From Microbacterium sp. VKM Ac-2923 (lineage in GTDB: Bacteria > Actinomycetota > Actinomycetes > Actinomycetales > Microbacteriaceae): a DNA stretch of 64,000 bases. Position numbers and translations under genes: made by a program. Below are positions 1 through 9,950 of the stretch, one piece after another. Below the pieces are notes generated by a model, which saw nothing but the letters and a program-made list of their open reading frames with translations, made no database searches and had not been told where the DNA came from. The stretch is from contig NZ_JALGRP010000002.1 of the NCBI RefSeq assembly GCF_022815605.1, positions 62,001-126,000 on the forward strand. The letters run 5' to 3'. The stretch's first letter is position 1; each line of letters opens with the position of its first letter.

Positions 1-1133
1 ACCACGATCCGCGCGTGGCCCGACGCCACGCGGAGGGCCGCACGACGCCGCTCGGCCGCCGACATCTGCCCGGTGAGGAGTGTCGGCATGAGTTCGGGGG
101 CGAGGTCGGGTCCGAGCATCCGCGCGATCGACCGCAGGTGCTGACCGGCCAGCACTTCGGTGGGGGCGATGAGGGCCGACTGCCCTCCCGACTCGGCCAC
201 CTGCAGCATCGCGCGCAGGGCGACCAGCGTCTTGCCCGAGCCCACCTCTCCCTGCACGAGACGGTTCATGGGCCAGTCGCCGACGAGATCGGCCGCCAGC
301 TGCGCTCCGACGCTCTGCTGGTCGGGGGTGAGCTCGAACGGCAGGATCGCGTCGAACCGCTCGAGCAGACCGCCCGGCGCGGCGGCGCGCTTCGTCGCGG
401 ACAGGGCGCGCACGAACTGCCGCTGCTGCAACAGCGCCGTCTGCAACACGAACGCCTCGTGCATGCGCAGGGTCGCCACGGCAGGGGGGATGTCGTCGTC
501 GCCCTCGGGTCGATGGATGTGCTCGAGCGCCGCACGGGCGGGGAGGAGGCCTCGACGACGTCGCAGGTCTTCGGGCAGCGGGTCGTCGACCTCTCCGAGC
601 GCGTCGAGCACGACCGCGATTGTCTTCTGCACGAGGGTGCTCGGTACCGAACTGGTCGCGGGGTAGATCGGGATCGGGCGTTTCGCCGTGACCTCCGCCT
701 CGGCGCGGGCTTCGGCGATGTCATCGAACAGCTCGTAGTCGGGATTGGTGAGCTGCGTCTGCCTCCGGTACTCGCCGACCTTGCCCGAGAAGATGCCCCG
801 CCGCCCCGGGGTGAGGTCTTTCAGCCGCCACGGCTGGTTGAAGAACGTCAGCGACATGCGCCCGTCACCGTCGCTGATGACGACCTCGAGGAGCGATCCT
901 CGTCGATTCTGCATGCGACGCTCGGTGGCGGTGACGACCTCGGCCACGATCGTGACGGGTTCGCCCAGCGGCAACGACGCGATCGGGGTGAGTTCGCCGC
1001 GGCGGGCATAGCGGCGCGGGTAGTGCTCGAGGAGCTCGCCCACCGTCTTCATGCCGAACGCGCGATCGAACGCCGACGCGGTCTTGCCGCCCACGGCACC
1101 GTCGAGCCGGGAGGCGAGCGAGAGTCCGGGCAT
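1..1133 (-). CDS. recG: ATP-dependent DNA helicase RecG, partial (N-terminal 377 residues)
   Basis: RecG remodels stalled replication forks and Holliday junctions using ATP. The gene begins at the ATG at 1133 and runs off the left edge, so motifs after Ia, including the DEQH box, lie outside. Visible are the early RecG signature HYPRRY (residues 37-42), the OB-fold wedge region (about 60-150) and a Walker A motif GEVGSGKT (295-302), followed by motif Ia (ALIAPTEVLAGQH). It is divergent from rsmD, with 99 bases between the start codons; recG next to rsmD is common in actinobacteria. The identification is firm despite the truncation by the window edge. Confidence 0.95.
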   Translation of the reverse strand, partial: MPGLSLASRLDGAVGGKTASAFDRAFGMKTVGELLEHYPRRYARRGELTPIASLPLGEPVTIVAEVVTATERRMQNRRGSLLEVVISDGDGRMSLTFFNQPWRLKDLTPGRRGIFSGKVGEYRRQTQLTNPDYELFDDIAEARAEAEVTAKRPIPIYPATSSVPSTLVQKTIAVVLDALGEVDDPLPEDLRRRRGLLPARAALEHIHRPEGDDDIPPAVATLRMHEAFVLQTALLQQRQFVRALSATKRAAAPGGLLERFDAILPFELTPDQQSVGAQLAADLVGDWPMNRLVQGEVGSGKTLVALRAMLQVAESGGQSALIAPTEVLAGQHLRSIARMLGPDLAPELMPTLLTGQMSAAERRRAALRVASGHARIV

Positions 1134-1232
1134 GCCCCGAGTCTAGGCAGGGGGCCCGACATCGACCTCGCCGCGCGTCCGGGACGGCGACGCGCCAGAC
1201 CGCCCATCACCTCGGAACCGTAGGCTGGGACG

Positions 1233-1796
1233 GTGACGCGCATCATCTCCGGCCGCGCCGGCGGCACCGTCCTCGACGTCCCGCCGAAGGGCACGCGCCC
1301 CACCAGCGACCGTGTGCGCGAGTCCCTCTTCGGCGCGCTCGAATCAGCGGGAGTCCTCGACGACGCCCGGGTCGCCGACCTGTTCGCCGGCTCCGGTGCG
1401 CTGGGATTGGAGAGCCTGAGCCGCGGTGCCGCCTCCGCCGATCTGGTCGAGCTGTCGGCTCCCGCCACGACAATGATCCGCAGGAACGCCGACCGTGTGC
1501 GCGCAGCGGGTGTCGCCGCTCCCGCGCGAGTGCACCGGGCGAACGTGGCCACGTACCTCGCGGCATCCACCGGGGAGTGGGATCTCGTGTTCCTCGACCC
1601 GCCCTACGACTTCGCGGACCACGACCTCACGAAGGCGCTCGTCGCCCTGGCGCCGCGCCTGAGCCCGGATGCCACGGTGATCGTCGAGCGCGCGAAGCGT
1701 TCCGCGGCGCCCGATTGGGCGTCGGCGGGACTCGAAGCCGAGCGCGATCGCGCGTACGGCGACACCACGATGTGGTGGGGTCGCCCGCCGGCGTGA
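1233..1796 (+). CDS. rsmD: 16S rRNA (guanine(966)-N(2))-methyltransferase
   Basis: Uses S-adenosylmethionine to methylate guanine 966 of 16S rRNA in the small ribosomal subunit. The 187-residue protein has the usual RsmD length. It opens with RIISGRAGG and has the SAM-binding loop FAGSGALGLE (residues 51-60) and the catalytic DPPY motif (122-125). The start is GTG at 1233, which places the conserved RIISG segment directly at the N-terminus. It lies alone between divergent recG and the convergent thiL. Confidence 0.95.
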   Translation: MTRIISGRAGGTVLDVPPKGTRPTSDRVRESLFGALESAGVLDDARVADLFAGSGALGLESLSRGAASADLVELSAPATTMIRRNADRVRAAGVAAPARVHRANVATYLAASTGEWDLVFLDPPYDFADHDLTKALVALAPRLSPDATVIVERAKRSAAPDWASAGLEAERDRAYGDTTMWWGRPPA

Positions 1797-1889
1797 CCCC
1801 TCGGCGCGGACCCCGAGAGGCGGGGACCACCGGCCTGGGCCCGCGGCCCTGAGCGGCTGACCGCGCCGCTCAGACCTCTGGGGAAGGAG

Positions 1890-2894
1890 TCAGCCCCGCC
1901 CGGCGTCCCAGTCCCGGTACGGGTCCCACCCGGACCGCCCCGTCCAGGGCGTGCCGTCGACCTCGATCGACGTCGCTCCACGCCGCTGTACGCTGCCGAT
2001 GCGGCGGCCGAGGGGCTCGGCATCCGGGGCGAAGGTCACGAGGAAGCCGTGATCCTCCCCTCCGCCGAGCGCCCGCGCCGGGTCGTCGCCCAGGGCGGTC
2101 GAATCGATCGCGATCGTCACGCCCGAGGCGTCCGCCATCCGGGTCGCGTCGAGCGCGAGACCGTCCGAGACGTCCATCATGGCCGTGGCCCCCGATACCG
2201 CGGCGCGCAGCGCCTGGGCGAGGGGTGGGCGCGGGGTGAGCTGGCGCGACAGCGCCTTCGCCTCGGCAGGGTCGAGTGCGGCGCGAGCCTTGGATGTCAC
2301 GGCGACGGGGACCCCCTCGGCATCCGTGAACCGCTCGAAGAGGATGTCGAGCCCGCGGGCCGCCTCCCCCAGCTCCCCGATGATGTAGACCTGGTCGCCG
2401 ACCCGGGCCCCCGACCGCCGGACGGGGTCGCGACCGTCGAGGCTGCCGAGGGCCGTCACGGCGATCGTCAGTGTGTCGGAGACGGTCAGGTCGCCGCCCT
2501 CGACCGCGCAGCCGGGGGCCAGCTCGTCGCAGGCGGCGGCCAGTCCGTCGGCGAATCCGCGGACGAACGCCAGCGGCGTCGCATCGGGCATGGCCAGGGC
2601 CACGAGAAGCGCGACCGGGCGGGCTCCCATGGCCGCGACGTCGGCGAGGTTGACCGCCGCCGCCTTGAATCCCAGGTCGAACGGCGACGACCACGCCAAC
2701 CGGAAGTCAGGGCCGTGGACGAGGGTGTCGGTCGTGGCGACAACCCGCCCGTCGGGAACCGACAGCACCGCCGCGTCGTCGCCCGGCCCGACCGGCGCGT
2801 GGGAGGGCGGGAGGCGGTCGAGGATGCCGCGAAGGATCTGTCCCTCGGACAGCTCCCCCACGGTGGTCTCACGGCTGGGCTCGGCGTCGGTCAC
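1890..2894 (-). CDS. thiL: Thiamine-phosphate kinase
   Basis: Phosphorylates thiamine monophosphate to thiamine pyrophosphate in the cytosol, the last step of the cofactor pathway. The 334-residue protein has the PurM/AIR-synthetase-like fold signatures GPGDDAAVL (36-44) and NLADVAAMGARP (82-93), plus MDVSDGLALD further on. The start is GTG at 2894; a GGGAGG sequence lies only one or two bases upstream, which is tight, so a nearby alternative cannot be excluded. The divergent lipoprotein gene starts just 25 bases away, so the two promoters must overlap or lie inside the opposite genes. Confidence 0.93.
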   Translation of the reverse strand: MTDAEPSRETTVGELSEGQILRGILDRLPPSHAPVGPGDDAAVLSVPDGRVVATTDTLVHGPDFRLAWSSPFDLGFKAAAVNLADVAAMGARPVALLVALAMPDATPLAFVRGFADGLAAACDELAPGCAVEGGDLTVSDTLTIAVTALGSLDGRDPVRRSGARVGDQVYIIGELGEAARGLDILFERFTDAEGVPVAVTSKARAALDPAEAKALSRQLTPRPPLAQALRAAVSGATAMMDVSDGLALDATRMADASGVTIAIDSTALGDDPARALGGGEDHGFLVTFAPDAEPLGRRIGSVQRRGATSIEVDGTPWTGRSGWDPYRDWDAGRG

Positions 2895-2919
2895 CCTCCC
2901 ACGCTATTAGCCTGGAGGA

Positions 2920-3423
2920 GTGCCCCGCTCCTCCCGCGCCCTCGCGCTCCTCGCCGTCGTCGCTCTGGTTCCGGGGCTCGCGGGGTGCGCGACGACCGTG
3001 GCGATGGAACCGGCGAAGCTGGCCAACGACCCCGCCTGCGCCGCGGTGATCTCGCGTCTTCCGCAGAGCATCTCGGGCCAGGAACGCCGCTGGACCGATG
3101 CGCAGGCGACGGGCGCCTGGGGCAACCCCGCCTCCATCCTCCTGACCTGCGGTCTCGAGCCCCCCGCGCCGTCGACCCTGCCGTGCCGCTCGTTCGACGG
3201 CGTGGACTGGCTCGTCGACGAGTCGCAGGCCGCCGACAACCGCTTCACTCTGACGACGTTCGGGCGCAGCCCCGCCCTGCAGGTCTACCTCGACCGTGAC
3301 GCTGCCGGCAGTGGGGACGTCGCCCAGGCTCTCGGCCTCCTCATCCGCGAGTACCTCGAGCCGACCGGGTCGACCTGCACCGCGGCATCCGACACGACGC
3401 CCACGCCGACACCGGCGCCGTAG
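2920..3423 (+). CDS. DUF3515 family lipoprotein
   Basis: A 167-residue lipoprotein of the actinobacterial DUF3515 family, function unknown. A hydrophobic signal segment ends in the lipobox LAGC (lipidated Cys23), so the mature protein should sit on the outer face of the membrane. Three further cysteines (in DPACA, LTCGL and LPCRS) and one near the C-terminus could form disulfides. A Thr/Pro tail closes the protein. GTG at 2920 is preceded by GGAGGA. It ends 19 bases before the convergent ddl stop. The position beside ddl and thiL is a recurrent actinobacterial arrangement. Confidence 0.85.
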   Translation: MPRSSRALALLAVVALVPGLAGCATTVAMEPAKLANDPACAAVISRLPQSISGQERRWTDAQATGAWGNPASILLTCGLEPPAPSTLPCRSFDGVDWLVDESQAADNRFTLTTFGRSPALQVYLDRDAAGSGDVAQALGLLIREYLEPTGSTCTAASDTTPTPTPAP

Positions 3424-3442
3424 CCATCGGCGCCGACGCGCC

Positions 3443-4528
3443 TCAGGCCTTCGCGAGCGCCGCGTCGAGCAGGTCGCTGATCAGATCGGGGTAGCTCACT
3501 CCCGACGCGATCCAGCACGTGGGGAACATCGAGATCGGCGTGAAGCCGGGCATGGTGTTGACCTCGTTCACGAAGAACTCGGTGCCGGTGTAGAAGAAGT
3601 CCACGCGCGCCAGGCCCTGGCCGCCGATCGCCTCGAACGCCTGCGCGGCGATCCGCTGCATCTCGGCCAGCTCGCCGTCCGCGAGCTCGGCGGGGCAGAC
3701 GAGGTCGACTCCCGGGGCGTCGAGGTATTTCGCCTCGAAGTCGTAGAACTCCCGCCCCGTTACGACGATCTCGCCGGCCACGCTCACGCGCACCGGTCCC
3801 CCGTCGCGACCAGGCAGTACGCCGCACTCGAGCTCGCGACCGACGATGGCCTGCTCGACCAGCACGAGGCCGTCCTCGGCGAAGGCGGTGTCCAGCGCGG
3901 CATCCAGGTCGTCCCAGCGCGAGACCTTCGTGACGCCGACGCTCGAGCCCGCCTCGTTCGGCTTCACGAACACGGGCAGGTCGAGCGCGCGCATACGGCG
4001 CTCCCACAGCCCCCGGTCGCGCTCGAGATCGGCACGCGTGACGGCGACCCACGGGACGACCGGCACGTTCGCCGACCGCAGCACGCGCTTGGTGACGTTC
4101 TTGTTCATACCGACCGCCGACATCAGCACACCGGCTCCGGCGTACGGGATGCCGAGCAGCTCGAGCAGCCCCTGCACGGTGCCGTCCTCGCCGAAGCGCC
4201 CGTGCAGGATCGGCAGCACGACGTCGACCTCGCCCAGGGAGCGTGTGCCCTCGGCATCCGTCACGGTCCACTCGCGCGACAGCGTCGAATCGGGCAGCCG
4301 CACGCGCGTGCCGTTGTCGACGACCTCGGGCAGGGCCTCCGGGCGCAGGGCGAACTTGTCGGGATCGTCGACCTCAAGCACGAACGCGCCGTCGCGGGTG
4401 ATGCCGACCGGGATCACCCGGAAGCGGTCACGGTCGATCGCCCGCAGGACCCCGCCCGCCGTGGCGGAACTGATCGAATGCTCGCTGGAGCGCCCTCCGA
4501 AGAGCACCACCACCACCGGTCTGGTCAT
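3443..4528 (-). CDS. ddl: D-alanine--D-alanine ligase
   Basis: ATP-grasp enzyme joining two D-alanines for peptidoglycan precursors. The 361-residue length and the opening VVVVLFGGRSSEHSIS fit the family. The metal-binding NEVNTMPGF motif near residues 321-329 and the long N-terminal insert seen in actinobacterial Ddl are present. ATG at 4528 is chosen because the conserved strand begins at residue 4 and a GAGAGG lies upstream. Its first 101 bases overlap the 3' end of gpsA in another frame, so the two are almost certainly cotranscribed. It is the last gene of a chain running from leuC. Confidence 0.96.
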   Translation of the reverse strand: MTRPVVVVLFGGRSSEHSISSATAGGVLRAIDRDRFRVIPVGITRDGAFVLEVDDPDKFALRPEALPEVVDNGTRVRLPDSTLSREWTVTDAEGTRSLGEVDVVLPILHGRFGEDGTVQGLLELLGIPYAGAGVLMSAVGMNKNVTKRVLRSANVPVVPWVAVTRADLERDRGLWERRMRALDLPVFVKPNEAGSSVGVTKVSRWDDLDAALDTAFAEDGLVLVEQAIVGRELECGVLPGRDGGPVRVSVAGEIVVTGREFYDFEAKYLDAPGVDLVCPAELADGELAEMQRIAAQAFEAIGGQGLARVDFFYTGTEFFVNEVNTMPGFTPISMFPTCWIASGVSYPDLISDLLDAALAKA

Positions 4529-5570
4529 TCTGCGTCCTCTCGCCCTGCGGCTGGTCGTCGTCGGTCGTCAGGTGCGGCGCGATGTCGCGCGGGTCCATGG
4601 TGCCGTCCAGCACCATCTTCACCTGCTGCACGATGGGCATGTCGACGCCGACCTGCTTCGCGAGCTGGAGCACGGGGGCCACGGATGCCAAGCCCTCGGC
4701 GGTCTGCTGCATCTGGGCCACGACCTCTTTGTAGCCGTATCCCTGGCCGAGCAGGCGCCCGGCGGTGTTGTTGCGACTGAGCGGAGACTGGCACGTCGCG
4801 ATGAGGTCGCCGAGACCTGCGAGCCCCTGCAGCGTCTCGGGCTTCGCCCCCTGGGCCACGGCGAAGTCGGTCATCTCGACGAGCCCGCGCGTGATGATCG
4901 AGGCCTTGGTGTTCTCGCCGTAGCCGACGCCGTCGACGATCCCGATCGCGACGGCGATGAGGTTCTTCAGCACGCCGCCGAATTCGGTGCCGATCACGTC
5001 GGTGTTGACGAACGAGCGGAAGTACCGGTTGCGTGCGCGCCGGGCGACGGCCTCGGCCGTCTCGGGGCTCAGCGAGCTGATGACCGCGGCCGTGGGCTGT
5101 TCGCGCGCGATCTCGAGGGCGAGGTTCGGACCGGATGCCACCGCGATCCGCGCCGGGTCGCACTCGAGCACCTGCTCGATGACCTGGCTCATGCGGAGTC
5201 CCGTCGACTTCTCGACGCCCTTCATGAGCGAGACGATCGGCACGTCGGTGTGCGCCACGAGTGGCTTGATCGCGGCGAGGTTCTCGCGCAACGACTGGCT
5301 CGGCACGGACAGGTAGATCTGCTCGGCGCCACGCAGTGCTTCGGCGAGGTCGGTGGTGGCCGTCATCGTCCGCGGCAGGTTGATGCCCGAGAGGTATCGG
5401 CTGTTGCGTTTGGACTCGGTGATCTCGGCGGCCAGCTCGGGGCGGCGCGCCCACATGACGACGGAAGCCCCACCGTCGGCGAGGATCTTGCCGAACGTCG
5501 TCCCCCAGCTTCCGGCTCCGACGACGGCGACCTTCGGCCCTGCGGCGGGCAGGGCGTTCTTACGACTCAA
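4428..5570 (-). CDS. gpsA: Glycerol-3-phosphate dehydrogenase [NAD(P)+]
   Basis: Reduces dihydroxyacetone phosphate to sn-glycerol 3-phosphate, the backbone of phospholipids. The Rossmann motif GAGSWGTTFG is at residues 18-27, and the conserved GGVLKNLIAVAIGI carries the catalytic lysine. No ATG or GTG lies between the upstream stop and the Rossmann motif; the only plausible start is TTG at 5570, which overlaps the plsC stop by 11 bases. At 380 residues it is longer than the usual 330-345. The extra tail (from about TTDDDQPQGERT) is polar, Gly/Arg-rich and overlaps ddl, so it may be a run-on after loss of the original stop. Confidence 0.93.
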   Translation of the reverse strand: MSRKNALPAAGPKVAVVGAGSWGTTFGKILADGGASVVMWARRPELAAEITESKRNSRYLSGINLPRTMTATTDLAEALRGAEQIYLSVPSQSLRENLAAIKPLVAHTDVPIVSLMKGVEKSTGLRMSQVIEQVLECDPARIAVASGPNLALEIAREQPTAAVISSLSPETAEAVARRARNRYFRSFVNTDVIGTEFGGVLKNLIAVAIGIVDGVGYGENTKASIITRGLVEMTDFAVAQGAKPETLQGLAGLGDLIATCQSPLSRNNTAGRLLGQGYGYKEVVAQMQQTAEGLASVAPVLQLAKQVGVDMPIVQQVKMVLDGTMDPRDIAPHLTTDDDQPQGERTQNDQTGGGGALRRALQRAFDQFRHGGRGPAGDRP

Positions 5571-6309
5571 GGCGCCCCGTCTCGTTCTGTCCGTGCTTCG
5601 ACGGATCCCAGCGTTCGGACGGCGCGGGAAGACCCCGGATACCGGACAGCATGTCCGCGATGCGGTTCATCGTCGTGTCGGTCGCCGCCATCAAGGTCGA
5701 AGGCTGAGTCGGTGTTGCGGCGTGGGCCGAGAGGTCGATCGCGGGCCCGAACTCCACGACGACGCGCGAGCGCCGCGGGAACCTCAGCTTGCCGTATCGC
5801 GGCAGGATCTGCTGAACACCCCACTGCGCCATCGGGATGAGCGGGAGGTCGCCGGCCAGGGCGAGGCGGACGGCACCGGTCTTGCCGCGCATGGGCCACA
5901 GGTCGGGATCGCGCGTGAGCGTACCCTCGGCGTAGACGATCACTCCGCGACGGTCTCGGGCGATCTGCTCGGCGGCCTTCATGGACTGGTTGGCGCCGGA
6001 CGACGCGCGCGGCACGGGCACCATGCCGGTGGCCTTCAACGCCGCCCCCAGCACGGGCACGCGGAACAGGCTCTCTTTCGCCATGAAGCGCGGGGCGCGA
6101 CCGAGCCGCCACACGGCGACCGCCACGACCAGCGGGTCGAACTCCGAGTTGTGATTCGGCGCGAGCACGTACGCCCCCTCGCGAGGGAGGTGCTCGGCGC
6201 CGCGGATCTCGATCCGGGCGAACAGCCCCACCGCCGGCACGACGATCGCCGCGAGCGGCCAGAAGACGCTCGGGCGACTCTTCTCGGGGGTCGCGCTCAC
6301 CGACGTCAC
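5560..6309 (-). CDS. 1-acyl-sn-glycerol-3-phosphate acyltransferase (PlsC family)
   Basis: Membrane-associated acyltransferase making phosphatidic acid from lysophosphatidic acid. The catalytic NHNSEFD (H-X4-D) motif is at residues 52-58 and the substrate-binding EGT at 128-130. A hydrophobic stretch (about 15-32) should anchor it to the membrane. The start is GTG at 6309 in a GTGA overlap with the murA stop, giving 249 residues, normal for the family. The next gene, gpsA, makes the glycerol phosphate backbone, so the pair feeds one pathway. Confidence 0.92.
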   Translation of the reverse strand: MTSVSATPEKSRPSVFWPLAAIVVPAVGLFARIEIRGAEHLPREGAYVLAPNHNSEFDPLVVAVAVWRLGRAPRFMAKESLFRVPVLGAALKATGMVPVPRASSGANQSMKAAEQIARDRRGVIVYAEGTLTRDPDLWPMRGKTGAVRLALAGDLPLIPMAQWGVQQILPRYGKLRFPRRSRVVVEFGPAIDLSAHAATPTQPSTLMAATDTTMNRIADMLSGIRGLPAPSERWDPSKHGQNETGRLES

Positions 6310-7679
6310 CCGACGACGTCGAAGTCGGCGTCGAGGGCGGTGAGCTTCTCGAGGAACTTCTCGTAGCCACGGCGGATGATGCCGATGTTGCGCACCGTCG
6401 ACTCGCCCTGGGCGGCGAGTGCCGCGATCACATAGCTGTACCCGCCGCGGAGGTCGGGGACCTCGACGTCGGCCGCGTGCAGGGGCGTGGGGCCGTTGAT
6501 GACCGCGGCCTGCTCGAGGTCGCGACGCGGAACGCGGCGATCCGGGCTGCTCAAGCCCTTCGGGTGCACGACGATGTCGGCACCCATCTTGTTCAGCGCC
6601 TCGGTGAAGCCGAGGCGGTTCTCGTACACGGTCTCGTGCACGACGGAGGTGCCGTCGGCCTGGGTGAGGGCCACGATGAGCGGCTGCTGCCAATCGGTCA
6701 TGAAGCCGGGGTGCACGTCGGTCTCGACCATGACGGGCTTCAGCTCGTGCCCGCGACGGAACAGGATGCCGTCCTCACGGACGTCGAACCAGCCACCGGC
6801 CTTGCGGAAGACGTTGAGGAACGTGAGCATGTCCTGCTGGCGGGCGCCCTTGGCGAAGATCTCGCCGTCGGTGGCGAGGGCGGCGCAGGCCCACGACGCG
6901 GCCTCGTTGCGGTCGAAGATCGCCCGGTGGTCGTAGCCGTCGAGACGCTCCACGCCCTCGATGAAGATGACGCGGTTCGGCTCGTAGGAGATGATGGCGC
7001 CCATCTTCTGCAGCACCGCGATGAGATCCATGATCTCGGGCTCGATGGCGGCGTTGCGGAGCTCGGTGACGCCCTTCGCGCGGACGGCCGTCAGCAGCAC
7101 CTGCTCGGTCGCGCCGACGCTCGGGTAGGGCAACGTGATGTTCGCCCCGTGCAGACCGTTCGGGGCCGTGATGCGGATGCCCTCGTAGCTCTTGTCGACC
7201 ACGGCACCGAAGGCGCGGAGCGCGTCCATGTGGAAGTTGATCGGGCGGTCGCCGATGCGGCATCCACCGAGATCGGGGATGAGAGCCTCACCGAGCAGGT
7301 GCAGCAGCGGGCCGCAGAACAGGATGGGGATGCGCGAGGCACCCGCGTGCGCGTCGATCTCCTCGAAGTGCGCGGCCACCGCGCCGGAGGGGTCGAGGTG
7401 AAGGGTGCCCTCCTCGTCGCCCTCGGTGACGGTGACGCCGTGAACCTCGAGCAGCGAACGCACGACCTTGACGTCACTGATCATCGGCACGTCGCGCAGT
7501 GTGCTGGTGGTGTCTCCCAGGAGAGCCGCCACCATCGCCTTCGTGACGAGGTTCTTCGCCCCCTTGACCTCGACGGTGCCGCGCAGAGGACGACCGCCGC
7601 GGATCAGCAGGGTCTCGGCCGCCTCCCAGTCCGGCTGCCCGGGGGTGCGATCTCCGGAATCGGTGACGAGTGTGCTCAT
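6306..7679 (-). CDS. murA: UDP-N-acetylglucosamine 1-carboxyvinyltransferase
   Basis: First committed step of peptidoglycan synthesis: transfers enolpyruvate from PEP to UDP-GlcNAc. The 457-residue protein starts at the ATG at 7679. KGAKN (about 39-43) and the active-site loop DLGGCRIGDRP are present, with the catalytic cysteine at residue 140, so the protein is of the fosfomycin-sensitive Cys type rather than the Asp type. It lies 65 bases after leuD and is joined to plsC by a 4-base overlap, linking cell-wall and lipid genes to the leucine operon. Confidence 0.95.
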   Translation of the reverse strand: MSTLVTDSGDRTPGQPDWEAAETLLIRGGRPLRGTVEVKGAKNLVTKAMVAALLGDTTSTLRDVPMISDVKVVRSLLEVHGVTVTEGDEEGTLHLDPSGAVAAHFEEIDAHAGASRIPILFCGPLLHLLGEALIPDLGGCRIGDRPINFHMDALRAFGAVVDKSYEGIRITAPNGLHGANITLPYPSVGATEQVLLTAVRAKGVTELRNAAIEPEIMDLIAVLQKMGAIISYEPNRVIFIEGVERLDGYDHRAIFDRNEAASWACAALATDGEIFAKGARQQDMLTFLNVFRKAGGWFDVREDGILFRRGHELKPVMVETDVHPGFMTDWQQPLIVALTQADGTSVVHETVYENRLGFTEALNKMGADIVVHPKGLSSPDRRVPRRDLEQAAVINGPTPLHAADVEVPDLRGGYSYVIAALAAQGESTVRNIGIIRRGYEKFLEKLTALDADFDVVG

Positions 7680-7744
7680 AGGGGGGTGGACCTCACTTCG
7701 TGGACGAGGGGCGGCGAGTCGACCCCGATCGGGTCGATCGGGAC

Positions 7745-8341
7745 TCAGCGGACCGGGAGGGTCCGCGGCCGCCATGCCTCGCGGCGCGCCTCGAACTGCG
7801 TGATCTTGTCTTCGTCACGCAGCGTGAGCCCGATGTCGTCGAGCCCTTCGAGAAGCCGCCACCTAGTGTAATCGTCGATGTCGAACGAGACCTGGAGATC
7901 GCCGACCGTGGCGGTCTTGGCACCCAGGTCGACGGTCATCTCGATCCCCGGCTGCGCCTCGATCACGGCCCAGATGCGCTCGAGGTCGTCTTCGGTGATG
8001 ACGCCCGTCACGAGCCCCTGCTTGCCGGAATTGCCGCGGAAGATGTCGGCGAACTTGGGGCTCAGCACAACCTGGAAACCGTAGTCGCGAAGCGCCCACA
8101 CCGCGTGCTCGCGGCTGGAGCCGGTGCCGAAGTCGGGACCGGCGACGAGCACGGATGCCGAGCGGTAGGCGTCCTGATTCAGGATGAACTCCGGGTCCTG
8201 GCGCCAGTTGGCGAACAGGGCGTCATCGAAACCGGTCTTGGTGACCCGTTTGAGGAACACCGCGGGGATGATCTGGTCGGTGTCGACCGCGGATCGCTTC
8301 AGCGGAGCGGCGATACCGGTGTGCGTGATGAACTTCTCCAT
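7745..8341 (-). CDS. leuD: 3-isopropylmalate dehydratase small subunit
   Basis: Pairs with LeuC to isomerise 2-isopropylmalate to 3-isopropylmalate in leucine synthesis. The 198-residue protein starts [16 protein letters not shown]. It carries [13 protein letters not shown], the conserved [13 protein letters not shown] swivelling-domain loop (about residue 70) and [14 protein letters not shown]. The ATG at 8341 is one base after the leuC stop, so the subunits are probably made together by reinitiation. The 65-base gap to murA shows no terminator. Confidence 0.97.
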   Translation of the reverse strand: MEKFITHTGIAAPLKRSAVDTDQIIPAVFLKRVTKTGFDDALFANWRQDPEFILNQDAYRSASVLVAGPDFGTGSSREHAVWALRDYGFQVVLSPKFADIFRGNSGKQGLVTGVITEDDLERIWAVIEAQPGIEMTVDLGAKTATVGDLQVSFDIDDYTRWRLLEGLDDIGLTLRDEDKITQFEARREAWRPRTLPVR

Positions 8342-8342
8342 G

Positions 8343-9839
<1,497 letters not shown>

Positions 9840-9871
9840 GTTTGCGTTTCTCCTCGGGAGGGGTGTGAGGC

Positions 9872-9921
9872 CCGCGACGAACTCCGCGACGAGAAAGGCC
9901 TAGAACAAGGTCTCGTCGCGG
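9872..9921 (-). promoter_or_regulatory. Competing hairpin segments of the leu leader
   Basis: An 11-base perfect inverted repeat pairs 9911-9921 with 9884-9894 (16-base loop). A second copy of the 3' arm, the nine bases at 9872-9880, can pair with the same 5' arm (9913-9921). The two structures exclude each other, and the shared 5' arm is partly inside the leader reading frame. No run of U follows, so classical termination is not evident; control of leuC translation is an alternative. Confidence 0.5.
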
Positions 9922-9950
9922 CCGCTAAGGAGGAGGCCGACGATCCGCAC
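9900..9950 (-). CDS. Putative leu leader peptide
   Basis: A 16-residue frame, MRIVGLLLSGRDETLF, starts at GTG 9950 and ends at TAG, 60 bases before leuC. Three consecutive leucine codons (CTC CTC CTT) sit at 9935-9927 and another Leu follows near the end. This is the layout of amino-acid attenuators, in which ribosome stalling on scarce Leu-tRNA changes RNA folding. A longer in-frame version could start at GTG 9995 (31 residues); neither start has a good ribosome binding site, although a GACGAG touches the shorter one. The peptide itself is seen; its regulatory role is inferred. Confidence 0.6.
   Translation of the reverse strand: MRIVGLLLSGRDETLF

Noticed and set aside
9884..9921. The leuC leader hairpin as a classical intrinsic terminator
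   Set aside because: No run of U follows the stem, so only a structural or translational role is proposed.
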